Assembly: GCF_036492835.1 (NCBI RefSeq)
Contig: NZ_AP025323.1
Location: 1 to 62,265, forward strand
Origin: Fulvitalea axinellae
GTDB lineage: Bacteria > Bacteroidota > Bacteroidia > Cytophagales > Cyclobacteriaceae
DNA: 62,265 nucleotides
Reading direction: 5' to 3'
Under the pieces are notes generated by a model. The model had not been told where the DNA came from, did not search any database, and saw nothing but the letters and a program-made list of their open reading frames with translations. This document shows, piece after piece, positions 36,132-45,219 of this stretch. The first letter of the stretch is position 1. Every line of letters begins with the position of its first letter. The translations under genes and the position numbers were made by a program.

Positions 36132-36702
36132 AAATATTGACCTTTTTTGTATGTGCGGAAAAACAGGAACGCACAAAGCGGATGTATTCATGTTACGTGA
36201 TATACATGATGGCTAAAAATACTCCAAATGGGCGAGAGAGTAATATTTCTATAAAACAATGCGATTATAGCTATATAATATGTTATTTGAAATATGTGTT
36301 CATGTTAAATTCGGTTTTTTATATCTTGAAGCCCGAATCTTAGGTTTTGATTTGCATACTAGCAAGGTTGGCGAAGCAGTTTCATTCATTATTTTTCACT
36401 CTTGATTTGAATTGATATTATTATGTTTTTAGCATTAAAATCAAGCAATTACGAAAACGTTTTCGTTGATTTTTTTATTTAGATAAAAACAGTAAATAGG
36501 ATAAAAAATAAACAACCAGTTAATTACGTGTGTATGGTTTGTGTCGAACGGATTCGAGTCATATATGCAGAAGCACAAAACGATTTTTAAATACTATTTT
36601 TTGGATAAGGGTCTCTTTAAAGAGATTTAGACCAAGACTTCTGCTTTTATTTTGATTTTAAGAAGATTTTGGCCCGCAAGGGTTAACCAACTTTTTGACG
36701 AT
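36132..36702. other. AT-rich divergent gap
   Basis: About 570 bp between the leftward barrel gene and the rightward receptor gene. It should hold both promoters. A near-palindrome ACGAAAACGTTTTCGTTG is seen at 36451-36468, and could be an operator. Otherwise I see nothing. Confidence 0.45.
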
Positions 36703-38898
36703 ATGAAGCGATATGTATTGTTTGTTTTGCTGATTATGGGCTATGGTATTGTTCAGGCTCAGGATATCCGTTATCATATATTGGATGGCGAAAGCGGGAA
36801 GGGCGTCGACAAGGCCCAAGTGGGTTTCTTTGACCAAGAGGGGCGCACCCTCAGTGTGGCGCTAAGCGATTCGGCTGGATACGTATCCGTAACGGCTGAG
36901 ACCCGAAGAAAGACCAGTTATGTATTGGCCCACTGTATGGGATATACCCAGGCCAAGATAAAATTCGAGACATTAAAGCGCACGGGCACAATATCATTGA
37001 CGGCGGATCCAGTAGAACTGGAGGCCGTGACAGTGGCTACAAATAAAGAAACATTAACCGTTAAGCCTGATAGGCTGGTGTTTACGGTGACTCCGGGCGT
37101 GCTGAAACTTTCGCCGACGAGCATGGACTTGCTGAAGGAGATTCCGAACGTGACCGTGAGATCCGACAACAGTATCCGGATCAAACATTACCAAGGGGTG
37201 GCCGTGTATATAAACGGGGTTATAAGCCCGGAAGGGGCGAGAGCGTTGCAGTCCTTGGCACCGGAACAGATCGAACGGATAGAGGTGATCACGATGCCGA
37301 CTTTGGAATATCGGGGACCGAGCCTTTTGGTGTATACGAAACGGATGAAACTACACGGGATTGAGAGCTATACCCGCCTAGAGGGGGCAGTGCCATGGCT
37401 TGGGCAACTCAACGGCAGTCTCAAGGCGAAGATAGGCGGGAAGACGAATTTCACGGGGAGTTACTTTTTCCAGTCATACAATTACTCTGATGAACGGACC
37501 AATGATGTATACAAAGGCGAAACCTTGGAAAGCGCGCAAGGGTACACCAATAATACCAAATCACCCTATAGTTATGATATATATTTAGGGGTTGAGTCTT
37601 ACCCTACGGATGACAGTTATTGGAGTATGTCTTACAGAATAGAAGGAAAGAACGATAAATATACAAGGGAAGGAGAAGGGGGAAGGGAAATCAGTACTGA
37701 TCGTCAGGTGTTTATCCCAGTCAGTTTTCATGGGGAATATTGGAAAAAATTCACGGAAAATGACATGCTTAGAGTTAAGGGAAACTATAGGAACACCCCT
37801 TTAATAAATACAGCTTATCAATATGCGGGATACGCCCCTAATGAGAGAAACGGAGAGACCGACTATAACTGGAAATATTATGGCGCCAACGTCACCTACA
37901 CCAGAACGGCGGGACGCTATCAGTGGAAAGCTATGTTTGGGGGGGAGAATGACGAGAATAGGTCCGAATACGATTTTGGCGGCGTAACGGGTGTCAAACA
38001 GCAAGTCCGCACTTTGGAGGCAGAATTGGGATTGGAAGGCAAGTGGGACAGCTGGTCCTTTAGCGCATACGCCACAGGCCGTCAGATTTTTCTGGATTCG
38101 GAACCGGTAAGCGACGGAGAGGAGTTTCATCGCAATTATACGATATTTGGCCCTAATGTGAGCGTATCGCATAAGCTGAACGATACGCAGAATATACGAT
38201 TGCAGATTAGCCGTGGTGTAGGAGCCCCGGAAACGGAGCAAATCAATCCCCAGCTGTTGAGAACGGGGTTCAACTCGATTACACAGGGAAACCCGAATCT
38301 GGATTTGGTTGTGAATGACAAAGCGGAATTAGAGTATAACCGCATGGGAGACCGGTCCAGCTTTTCGGCTACGGCCTATACGAGCGTTGACCGGGATTTT
38401 ATCACGGGAGTCATGCGTTGGGCGCCGGAAGAGGAATCGAACATAAATACTTACATAAACAACGGTACCCGAACGAAAGCGGGAATCAGCCTGGATTATA
38501 AGTACCGGAAGGACTGGTTCAGTTTCGGTTTGTCACCGAACATGTTTTGGCAGAAGTTGCGTAACAGCGAGGCCAAACTGACTGTTCCTGACCCGTTGAA
38601 CCTTTACGCTTTCGGATTCTGTAAAGCGAGATTGCCCAAAGGGTTCCAGCTGGGTGGAAGCGTATTCTATATGCCGGGGGAATATGACTTACAGATGGAG
38701 CAGGAACACTTTTATTCGATAGATTTCGAGTTGAACAAGTCCTTCGGCCCTTTGAACTGCAAGCTGTATACCCAGAACCTGATCAGCAAAGGCACACTAA
38801 AGACATATTATATGGAGGAGGGGTACAAGCAGGATAGTTACGCTTCCAATTTGTCATTCCTGAAGCTGTCGGTGAGTTATTATTTTGAGAAGGATTAG
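36703..38898 (+). CDS. Outer-membrane beta-barrel receptor (TonB-dependent receptor-like)
   Basis: A 731-residue exported protein from ATG 36703 (signal peptide MKRYVLFVLLIMGYGIVQAQ). A carboxypeptidase-like/peptidase-associated domain (about 20-105, HILDGESGKGVDKAQVGFFD) is followed by a plug-like domain (LTVKPDRLVFTVTP, DLLKEIPNVTVRSDNSIRIK, VAVYINGVISPEGARALQSL, IERIEVITMPTLEYRG) and a barrel to the end (LSVSYYFEKD). It belongs to the Bacteroidota family with outer-membrane protein beta-barrel type 3 domain. There is no SusD partner next to it, so it is not a glycan-use (PUL) pair. Substrate unknown. Confidence 0.85.
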   Translation: MKRYVLFVLLIMGYGIVQAQDIRYHILDGESGKGVDKAQVGFFDQEGRTLSVALSDSAGYVSVTAETRRKTSYVLAHCMGYTQAKIKFETLKRTGTISLTADPVELEAVTVATNKETLTVKPDRLVFTVTPGVLKLSPTSMDLLKEIPNVTVRSDNSIRIKHYQGVAVYINGVISPEGARALQSLAPEQIERIEVITMPTLEYRGPSLLVYTKRMKLHGIESYTRLEGAVPWLGQLNGSLKAKIGGKTNFTGSYFFQSYNYSDERTNDVYKGETLESAQGYTNNTKSPYSYDIYLGVESYPTDDSYWSMSYRIEGKNDKYTREGEGGREISTDRQVFIPVSFHGEYWKKFTENDMLRVKGNYRNTPLINTAYQYAGYAPNERNGETDYNWKYYGANVTYTRTAGRYQWKAMFGGENDENRSEYDFGGVTGVKQQVRTLEAELGLEGKWDSWSFSAYATGRQIFLDSEPVSDGEEFHRNYTIFGPNVSVSHKLNDTQNIRLQISRGVGAPETEQINPQLLRTGFNSITQGNPNLDLVVNDKAELEYNRMGDRSSFSATAYTSVDRDFITGVMRWAPEEESNINTYINNGTRTKAGISLDYKYRKDWFSFGLSPNMFWQKLRNSEAKLTVPDPLNLYAFGFCKARLPKGFQLGGSVFYMPGEYDLQMEQEHFYSIDFELNKSFGPLNCKLYTQNLISKGTLKTYYMEEGYKQDSYASNLSFLKLSVSYYFEKD

Positions 38899-39376
38899 GT
38901 CCTAAACCGTAGATTTCATACCGGGTGCTCCGCCAATGCGAAGGCCAAGAGTCCGTCTTCCGTAGCTTTGGCGGCAGGCGGTAGCCTATTTACCCGGTCC
39001 ATGCTTCCGGAAGGTCCAGAGTTGGCGGGAATTCCGCGACTCCGGGCATGTAAAGCCCATTTTTATTTTCTTCAGAACAATTGGGTATTATACCTTTTCT
39101 GCTCGGATCCGTCAAAACATAATCGACTCGCAATTTATTATTCCAATAATTTCGATCTTATCACAACAAAATAGGCCAATTAGAGCGGATTCAGTGTATT
39201 ATTTCAATATTTCACATACATTCGGAAGCTGGGCTCTGTTAAAGAATCATCGTTTTTAATAAATTAGAGCTCCTCTTGGTGACTAAGGAATACCCGAGTC
39301 TACATTTCGGGAGGGTTGTAAACCGGTATCATTTGGTGAATGGTACCTAGTGGCTGTATTAATTCAAATCCATTAA
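38899..39376. other. Gene-free stretch with GC-rich inverted repeats
   Basis: In 38917-39000, ACCGGGT pairs with ACCCGGT and CCGCCAA with TTGGCGG as nested arms around a central part. This could form a long-range hairpin after the receptor gene, perhaps a terminator or a mobile repeat. The rest is AT-rich and holds the marR promoter. Confidence 0.5.
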
Positions 39377-39853
39377 ATGGACTCACTAGATATTATTGTA
39401 AGTATCCGTAAGATCGTGCGTTCCTTGAATCTGGAATCTAAATCCATCCAAAAGGATTTCGGATTGAGCATCGCGCAATTATTATGTTTGGGGCACCTGC
39501 AGAGCAATCCGGGCTACCGGTCGACACATAAAGAGCTGATGAACTTGCTCAGCCTCAACTCCAGTACGATATCGGGAATCCTTAACCGGCTGGAAAAGAG
39601 GGGATATATAGCGAGGGTGAGCAACGAGGTGGACAGAAGGTCAAAGTCCATCATGCTGACGGCCTCGGGTATAAAGCTGTTGGAGGAAACGCCCAACGTA
39701 CTCCATGACAGGTTAGCCGACCGTTTGGATAAATTGTCGGAAGACGATAAAAGCATGGTCGACAAATCGCTTAAGATTATTATCTCGGCGATGGAGATAA
39801 AGGGCATGGAAGCGTCTCCGCTACTTACACCCGAAGAACCCATAGACCCTTAA
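39377..39853 (+). CDS. MarR-family transcription regulator
   Basis: A 158-residue winged-helix regulator of MarR type. Helix-turn-helix SLNSSTISGILNRLEKRGYI and wing ARVSNEVDRRSKSIMLTASG are typical, flanked by N- and C-terminal dimer helices. It is 383 bp upstream of the aminomutase gene on the same strand. Two copies of TTCTATAGAA before that gene are good candidate binding sites. The signal it senses is unknown; salt stress would fit the target genes. Confidence 0.88.
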   Translation: MDSLDIIVSIRKIVRSLNLESKSIQKDFGLSIAQLLCLGHLQSNPGYRSTHKELMNLLSLNSSTISGILNRLEKRGYIARVSNEVDRRSKSIMLTASGIKLLEETPNVLHDRLADRLDKLSEDDKSMVDKSLKIIISAMEIKGMEASPLLTPEEPIDP

Positions 39854-40004
39854 TTGGTACAAAGTAAATAGTAAAGCGTAAAGAGATTGCTCGAATAAAA
39901 GTTAAAGGCTTAAAAACCAGCACATTAAATATACGAGCTTCTTCTTCCAAAACATAAATTATTTTACTGGGTGTACTTAAGAATATAAGAACACCAACTA
40001 GTGG

Positions 40005-40044
40005 AAAGCCTCTTGACTCAAGCGTTTGTCAAGGGGCTTTTTTT
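40005..40044 (+). terminator. Terminator between marR and the aminomutase operon
   Basis: AAAGCCTCTTGAC and GTCAAGGGGCTTT pair with one G-U, followed by seven T. It separates marR from the genes it may control. Confidence 0.8.
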
Positions 40045-40149
40045 GTTTCAAGAGTCTTGATGAATGCCTTCAAGGTATTTGTATTGGGGAGTGGAAGTGG
40101 ATTCCAATTTAGGTTTGTTAACGCAGTTTCATCGAAATTATCAAATTAA

Positions 40150-40181
40150 GTTCTATAGAATATAATTAGGTTCTATAGAAC
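40150..40181. promoter_or_regulatory. Two TTCTATAGAA palindromes, likely MarR operator
   Basis: TTCTATAGAA at 40151-40160 and again at 40171-40180, 20 bp apart, so on the same face of the helix. The second is part of GTTCTATAGAAC. They lie just before the -7 box at 40190-40197 and would block or recruit RNA polymerase. Confidence 0.72.
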
Positions 40182-40189
40182 ACACTTTT

Positions 40190-40197
40190 TATATTTG
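40190..40197 (+). promoter_or_regulatory. -7 box TATATTTG of the aminomutase operon
   Basis: It fits TAnnTTTG. The -33 region is occupied by the second palindrome. The ATG is 39 bp further on. Confidence 0.6.
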
Positions 40198-40236
40198 CTT
40201 GCGTTTATCCAAGATTATTATCTAATAAAACCTATT

Positions 40237-41715
40237 ATGCGTTACACCGAACAAGATATATCCACCATCCAAAAAGCGGAAACCTTTAATGATTTACCTA
40301 ATGGCATTTCAGACATTGAAGGTTTGGAAATTCTTGATAAACAGCCTATTCCAGACCATTTGAAAGATTCCGTAAGTTCTGGTGACCTGACGCATAGACT
40401 ATTTGAAAGCGAATCGTTTTGGGAGAAAATTCCGGCGTTTAAGGGAGTGAGCGAAGAAGAGTTTCTCAGCATCAAATTCCAAAATAAGAATACGGTCAGA
40501 AAGCTCGAAAAGCTTGAGCAATTCATAAAAGATCTTGTAGACGATAATTTTCTTGATCAGGTAAAGGAGGGAATGCGTCGTTCGCCCATGAACCTAAGCA
40601 TATCGCCTTATATCCTGAGTTTGATTGATTGGGACAACCCATGGACTGACCCGCTCCGTATACAGTTTATCCCCGTCAATTCGGGTTTCGAGCCAGACCA
40701 CCCCAAATTGGCGCTTGACTCTTTGGGTGAGCAGGGCGATTCGCCCGTCGACGGCCTTGTGCACCGTTATTTCGACAAAGTGTTGTTCTTGCCTTTGGAC
40801 GTATGTCCCGTATACTGCCGTTTTTGCACCAGAAGTTACGCCGTTGGTGGCAACACGGACAGCGTTGACAAGAAGCGTTTCAAGAACGCGCCCGAAAAGT
40901 GGAAAGAGGCCTTTACGTATATCGCTTCGAGGCCTGAAATCGAGGACGTTGTTATTTCAGGAGGAGACGCATATATGTTGGCTCCCGACCGACTCCGCCT
41001 GATCGGGGAGACCCTGCTGGAGATACCGCATGTACGCCGTATGCGTTTCGCTACAAAAGGACCGGCGGTAGCTCCGATGAAGATATTGAGCGACGAGGCT
41101 TGGACGCAGGCTTTGGTAGAAGTAGTCAAGCTTGGAAGGGAAAAGGGCAAAGAGGTTGTGTTGCACACCCATTTCAACAGCGCCAACGAAATCACCGACA
41201 TCACGCGCAGGGCTATGCTCAAGCTTTTCCAAAACGGCGTGACGGTGCGTAACCAGAGCGTATTGATTAAAGGCGTCAACGACACGGTGGATACGATGGT
41301 TGAGTTGATCAGAAAGCTATCGTATATGAATGTGCAGCCTTATTATGTATATCAGCATGATATGGTGACGGGCACCGAGGATATGCGTACCAGCGTAAAA
41401 CATACCGTAGAGCTTGAAAAGGCCGTTCGGGGTATTACCGCCGGTTTTAATACGCCATTGTTCGTGACCGACGCGCCCGGCGGCGGCGGAAAAAGGGATG
41501 TCCACAGTTATGATTATTATGATGAGACGACGGGTATAAGCGTATACCGAAGCCCGAGTGTCGACGAATCAAAACTCTATTTATACTTTGACCCTATCGA
41601 AACCCTGCCTGTTGAGGGCAGGAAGTTATGGGAAGACGAAAGTCTGCACGAAAAATTGATAGAGGTGGCTATCGAGAAATCAGGATACTCGAACCTGGAG
41701 CCCGTGATCGGTTAA
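40237..41715 (+). CDS. ablA: Lysine 2,3-aminomutase (KamA/AblA family radical SAM enzyme)
   Basis: A 492-residue radical SAM, PLP-dependent enzyme from ATG 40237 that converts L-lysine into L-beta-lysine. The cluster motif CPVYCRFC (Cys190, 194, 197) is clear, as are the GG-D block VISGGDAY, and TDAPGGGGKRDVHSYDYYDE with the PLP-binding Lys. The extra 70 or so N-terminal residues are common in this subgroup. Together with the acetyltransferase two genes downstream it makes N-epsilon-acetyl-beta-lysine, an osmolyte known from methanogens and some bacteria. The symbol follows that pathway. Confidence 0.92.
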   Translation: MRYTEQDISTIQKAETFNDLPNGISDIEGLEILDKQPIPDHLKDSVSSGDLTHRLFESESFWEKIPAFKGVSEEEFLSIKFQNKNTVRKLEKLEQFIKDLVDDNFLDQVKEGMRRSPMNLSISPYILSLIDWDNPWTDPLRIQFIPVNSGFEPDHPKLALDSLGEQGDSPVDGLVHRYFDKVLFLPLDVCPVYCRFCTRSYAVGGNTDSVDKKRFKNAPEKWKEAFTYIASRPEIEDVVISGGDAYMLAPDRLRLIGETLLEIPHVRRMRFATKGPAVAPMKILSDEAWTQALVEVVKLGREKGKEVVLHTHFNSANEITDITRRAMLKLFQNGVTVRNQSVLIKGVNDTVDTMVELIRKLSYMNVQPYYVYQHDMVTGTEDMRTSVKHTVELEKAVRGITAGFNTPLFVTDAPGGGGKRDVHSYDYYDETTGISVYRSPSVDESKLYLYFDPIETLPVEGRKLWEDESLHEKLIEVAIEKSGYSNLEPVIG

Positions 41716-41824
41716 ACGAAAGCGAGACTTTATCAAGATTTTCGTCCGCACGCTCGAGCTTTGACATTGCTTCTACCCACAGAATGGCGTGCGGGCGTTT
41801 TTTGCCACCTTCAATTTCCATTTC

Positions 41825-43276
41825 ATGCATTGGATAGATTATGCGGTTTTCGGTACGTACTTCTCGGCTATTGTCTATGTAGGCTATTATTTTCTGGGAA
41901 AGAACCAATCCAGGGAGGATTATTACGTCGGGGGCCGCGCTATCGGCGCCGGACACGTGGGTATGAGCATCGCCGCTACGGACGTTGGAGGAGGTTTTTC
42001 TATCGGTTTGGGCGGTTTGGGATTCACAATGGGCCTTTCCGGCAGTTGGTTGTTGTTCACCGGCCTGATCGGCGCTTGGATCGCCGCGGTGGTTACGGTG
42101 CCACGGCTCAAGCGTATTGACCAAGAGACGGGCCTGTTGACTTTTCCTGACTTTTTGGCCTACAAATACAACGGCGTCGTAGCCACTATGGCGGCCGTGA
42201 TTTCGGGTATAGGCTATGTAGGTTTCACGTCGGGACAGATATTGGCCGGGGGCAAGCTTGCGGCGGCGAGCGTCTTCAAGGACATATCATGGATGGACCC
42301 CACGCATTTTTCATTGATCGTCATCTCGCTGCTTGTGGTTCTATACACCAGCATGGGTGGCATTAAGGCGGTGATTTATACGGACACGATTCAATGGGCG
42401 GTGCTGTTGTTCGGGCTTATCGCTCTCGGGATACCTTTCGCCTACGTCAAGCTGGGAGGATGGGATACCATACGCGCCACATTGCCGGACGAGCACTTTT
42501 CATTGGCCAACGTCGATTTCGCGACCTTGGCCAATTGGGCCTGCGCCATCATACCGATATGGTTTATCGCCATGACCTTGTATCAGCGCGTGTTCGCCAC
42601 CCGTGACGAGTCGCAGGCCAGAAAGGCCTTTCTTATCGCCGGCGTGTTTGAATATCCGATCATCGCGATATCGGGCGTGGTGCTGGGAATGCTCGCCCGT
42701 GTGGCTTATCCGGAGAGTGACCCCGAGGCGGCCTTGCCCCATTTACTTACGGGCGTATTGCCGGTAGGTATTGCCGGTTTTGTGCTGGCTTCCTATTTCT
42801 CCGCCGTGATGTCCACGGCCGACAGTTGCCTTATCGCCGCTTCCGGAAATGTGGAGAACGACTTGTTGCGCAAGTACTTTCCTTCGGAAGGGAACCTTGT
42901 CTGGCGGTCGATCATCGTGACCTTGGTACTCGGAATTCTGGCCTCGGCATTAGCCCTTTACTTCACTAGGGTTCTGGACATAATCCTTCACTCCTACTCG
43001 TTTATGGTCGCCGGGCTTCTCGTACCGACTTTGGCGGGGTATTTCGCGAAGCGTCCCAGCGTGCGTGGAGCGGTCGCGTCCATGTGGTGCGGAGGAGGTA
43101 CCGCATTGGTTCTCATAGCCATGGAAATTCCGTTGCCTTACGGACTCAACCCCACATTGTTCGGGTTGATTATGTCCGTTATCGCATATTTTGTGACGAA
43201 CGCCATGGGTAACCCTTCGGAAAACGCCCGAATCCGACAGCAAAAGGTAGGCTTGGAAAAGGAAAGTGAAGCATAG
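41825..43276 (+). CDS. Sodium:solute symporter (SSS family)
   Basis: A 483-residue transporter from ATG 41825 (MHWIDYAVFGTYFSAIVYVG) with about 13 membrane segments. The SSS signature region is visible: GISIAATDVGGG-like AIGAGHVGMSIAATDVGGGF, GLGGLGFTMGLSGSWLLFTG, and ASYFSAVMSTADSCLIAASG with the Na-site Ser/Thr. It lies between ablA and ablB, so it may import lysine or the osmolyte itself, or take up another compatible solute in salt stress. Substrate cannot be told from sequence alone. Confidence 0.9.
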   Translation: MHWIDYAVFGTYFSAIVYVGYYFLGKNQSREDYYVGGRAIGAGHVGMSIAATDVGGGFSIGLGGLGFTMGLSGSWLLFTGLIGAWIAAVVTVPRLKRIDQETGLLTFPDFLAYKYNGVVATMAAVISGIGYVGFTSGQILAGGKLAAASVFKDISWMDPTHFSLIVISLLVVLYTSMGGIKAVIYTDTIQWAVLLFGLIALGIPFAYVKLGGWDTIRATLPDEHFSLANVDFATLANWACAIIPIWFIAMTLYQRVFATRDESQARKAFLIAGVFEYPIIAISGVVLGMLARVAYPESDPEAALPHLLTGVLPVGIAGFVLASYFSAVMSTADSCLIAASGNVENDLLRKYFPSEGNLVWRSIIVTLVLGILASALALYFTRVLDIILHSYSFMVAGLLVPTLAGYFAKRPSVRGAVASMWCGGGTALVLIAMEIPLPYGLNPTLFGLIMSVIAYFVTNAMGNPSENARIRQQKVGLEKESEA

Positions 43277-43364
43277 GAAAAAATACGAACATTTCGACTC
43301 CGTTCTTAGGATTTACTCAGCAGGGGAGAGTCCTTCCTTTCGCCATTGCATTAAAATAACAGAA

Positions 43365-44207
43365 ATGATTTTCGATCAGATTGAGTTAATCTCAAAATCC
43401 ACGATACAACACGGGCCGAATAATGACAGGGTATATCTCATGAAGATACATCCCGACGATAATCCCGTAGAGATAATTGAAAGCGTCGAAAGACTGGCCG
43501 ATGAAAAAGGGTACACGAAGATATTCGCCAAAGTGCCGGTCCGTTATTCCGAATATTTTTTGGGCAGGGGCTTTAGGCTGGAGGCGCTTGTGCCCAATTT
43601 TTACAAGGGAATCGAAGACGGCTGTTTTCTGGGAAAGTTTATAGACCGATCAAGAGGGATGCTGAGCCAAGACGAGCAGCGCTTGTTTTCGGAGGTGAAA
43701 AACGTATCGTGGGAGGGAAGTTCAAATGACACGGCCAGCCTTCCTCCGGCATACGAAATCGTTGAACTCGGCGAAGCGGACCTGAACGAGGTGGCCCTTT
43801 TGTACCGTAAAGTTTTCAACGTGTATCCGTTTCCGATATTCAATGAGGAATACCTGTTGGAAACGATGCGCGACAATGTCCGTTATTTCGGGGTACGGTA
43901 CGAAGGCGATATTGTGGCGGTATCGTCCGCGGAGATAGACTTTCAGGGAAGCAATGTCGAAATGACCGACTTCGCTACCTTACCCGAATTCAGGGGGAAG
44001 AATCTGTCCTACATTCTATTGAATAAAATGATGTCGAGCGTCTCAAGTCTGGGAATCCGCACGGCGTACACAATAGCGCGGGCTTCATCGTTTGGGATGA
44101 ATAAGACTTTCGGAAAGTCGGGCTTCGAGTTCAAAGGGACCTTGGTCAATAATACGTTTATAGGAGAGTCAATCGAGTCCATGAATATATGGTATAAGGG
44201 GGTTTGA
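43365..44207 (+). CDS. ablB: Beta-lysine N6-acetyltransferase (AblB, GNAT fold)
   Basis: A 280-residue acetyltransferase. I chose ATG 43365 (MIFDQIELISKSTIQHGPNN) because AblB proteins start shortly before the conserved IQHGPxNDRVYLM block; the frame upstream to GTG 43266 overlaps the symporter and has no family match. The C-terminal GNAT domain shows VEMTDFATLPEFRGKNLSYI (acetyl-CoA loop, with RGKNLS replacing RGxGxG) and TAYTIARASSFGMNKTFGKS. It acetylates beta-lysine, finishing the osmolyte. It is the last gene of the operon. Confidence 0.9.
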   Translation: MIFDQIELISKSTIQHGPNNDRVYLMKIHPDDNPVEIIESVERLADEKGYTKIFAKVPVRYSEYFLGRGFRLEALVPNFYKGIEDGCFLGKFIDRSRGMLSQDEQRLFSEVKNVSWEGSSNDTASLPPAYEIVELGEADLNEVALLYRKVFNVYPFPIFNEEYLLETMRDNVRYFGVRYEGDIVAVSSAEIDFQGSNVEMTDFATLPEFRGKNLSYILLNKMMSSVSSLGIRTAYTIARASSFGMNKTFGKSGFEFKGTLVNNTFIGESIESMNIWYKGV

Positions 44208-44715
44208 CCGTATTATTTTCAAGGACCAAGGGCTAGTGCCGGTTGATGCCAGGACATTTGAAATTCGTGAGGTTTTTCGTTGTGTTGCAGTAAATCTATG
44301 CTCAGGCTTTTCCATATGCCAGTATAGCTGGGGTGCTCGTCAAAGCGGTCGGTTTATTCCAATAGCATTCCAGGGAATGCTTCTAGTATCGTTTTGAGGA
44401 GTTGTTCTTTGGTTCCTTGGTATCTGAATCTTGTGAAAATGTTTCGCATATTTTTTTTGGGATAATCTGGATGTTACCATTCGTGTGGGAGACAGGGTAT
44501 GCCCGTGTCTCTACGTTTTTGTCTGCATTCTCAAGAATAAAAATTGAACTTAAATGGCGCTTATAACAGCGCCTCCTTTCTTCAATTTTATCAAACTATT
44601 TAAAACACTTGATTATAGGCAATAACGAATAAAACTGCTTCTAATATGCTCCTAAATCTCTTATAGGCTTCCAAATCATAAAATAATATTTCTACTTTGG
44701 TGAAAAGATTAACCT
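44208..44715. other. Gene-free stretch before the SWIM-gene block, with one R1 repeat
   Basis: An R1 copy is at 44476-44515 (GAGACAGGGTATGCCCGTGT and CTCTACG). From 44520 the DNA is AT-rich and should hold the promoter of the next block; TACTTTG at 44693-44699 is close to a -7 box. No gene is supported. Confidence 0.55.
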
Positions 44716-45219
44716 ATGAATGAAGATAATTTAGATAGTAAGAAAAGTATACTTCAGGTAGTGCCTGAGGCCAATGAGAGGAAGCTTAAGAAAGTGCCTT
44801 TTGTGGAGTTGGCCGACGGTCGGCTTCAGGGGGTTGTTTCGAGTGGTTCTGATTTGGATCGTGTTTATGTGTCGTACATCAAGAGCGGTTCGCATGATTT
44901 CTATTGCAGTACGAACAACAATCGTAAATGTGGGGGACTGTACGGTTCACCTTGCAAGCATATTACGAGTTTGTTGAGTGAGGCGATTTTGCAATACGGT
45001 TCGAAACGGGTGATTCAGTATTTGAATGTTCCGATGGATTCGGATGTCGAATGCAAGGAGCGTGATATTCTTTCGAACATCAGCGGCAGTCTGAAAGAAG
45101 AACCCGCGTCAACCGTTTTCAGTCGATTTATGGGGCACTTGCAGTTTCTCGAATTAGATAATTCGGTTGAGCCTTTACATGAAATGGATTGGTTTCTAAC
45201 AAAATCAAAGGACGTATAA
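44716..45219 (+). CDS. SWIM zinc-finger protein (YehQ-like N-terminal part)
   Basis: A 167-residue protein. The SWIM zinc site is Cys64, Cys72, Cys80 and His82 (FYCSTNNNRKCGGLYGSPCK then HI), preceded by a strand pair GRLQGVVSSGSDLDRVYVSY; the first two Cys are further apart than in the standard CxC form. SWIM fingers bind DNA or proteins. It is the first of five genes: SWIM, partner, VWA, MoxR, DUF5682. The next ATG follows directly on its TAA, so both are translated as a pair. In E. coli one longer protein, YehQ, has the SWIM part; here it seems to be split. Confidence 0.78.
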   Translation: MNEDNLDSKKSILQVVPEANERKLKKVPFVELADGRLQGVVSSGSDLDRVYVSYIKSGSHDFYCSTNNNRKCGGLYGSPCKHITSLLSEAILQYGSKRVIQYLNVPMDSDVECKERDILSNISGSLKEEPASTVFSRFMGHLQFLELDNSVEPLHEMDWFLTKSKDV

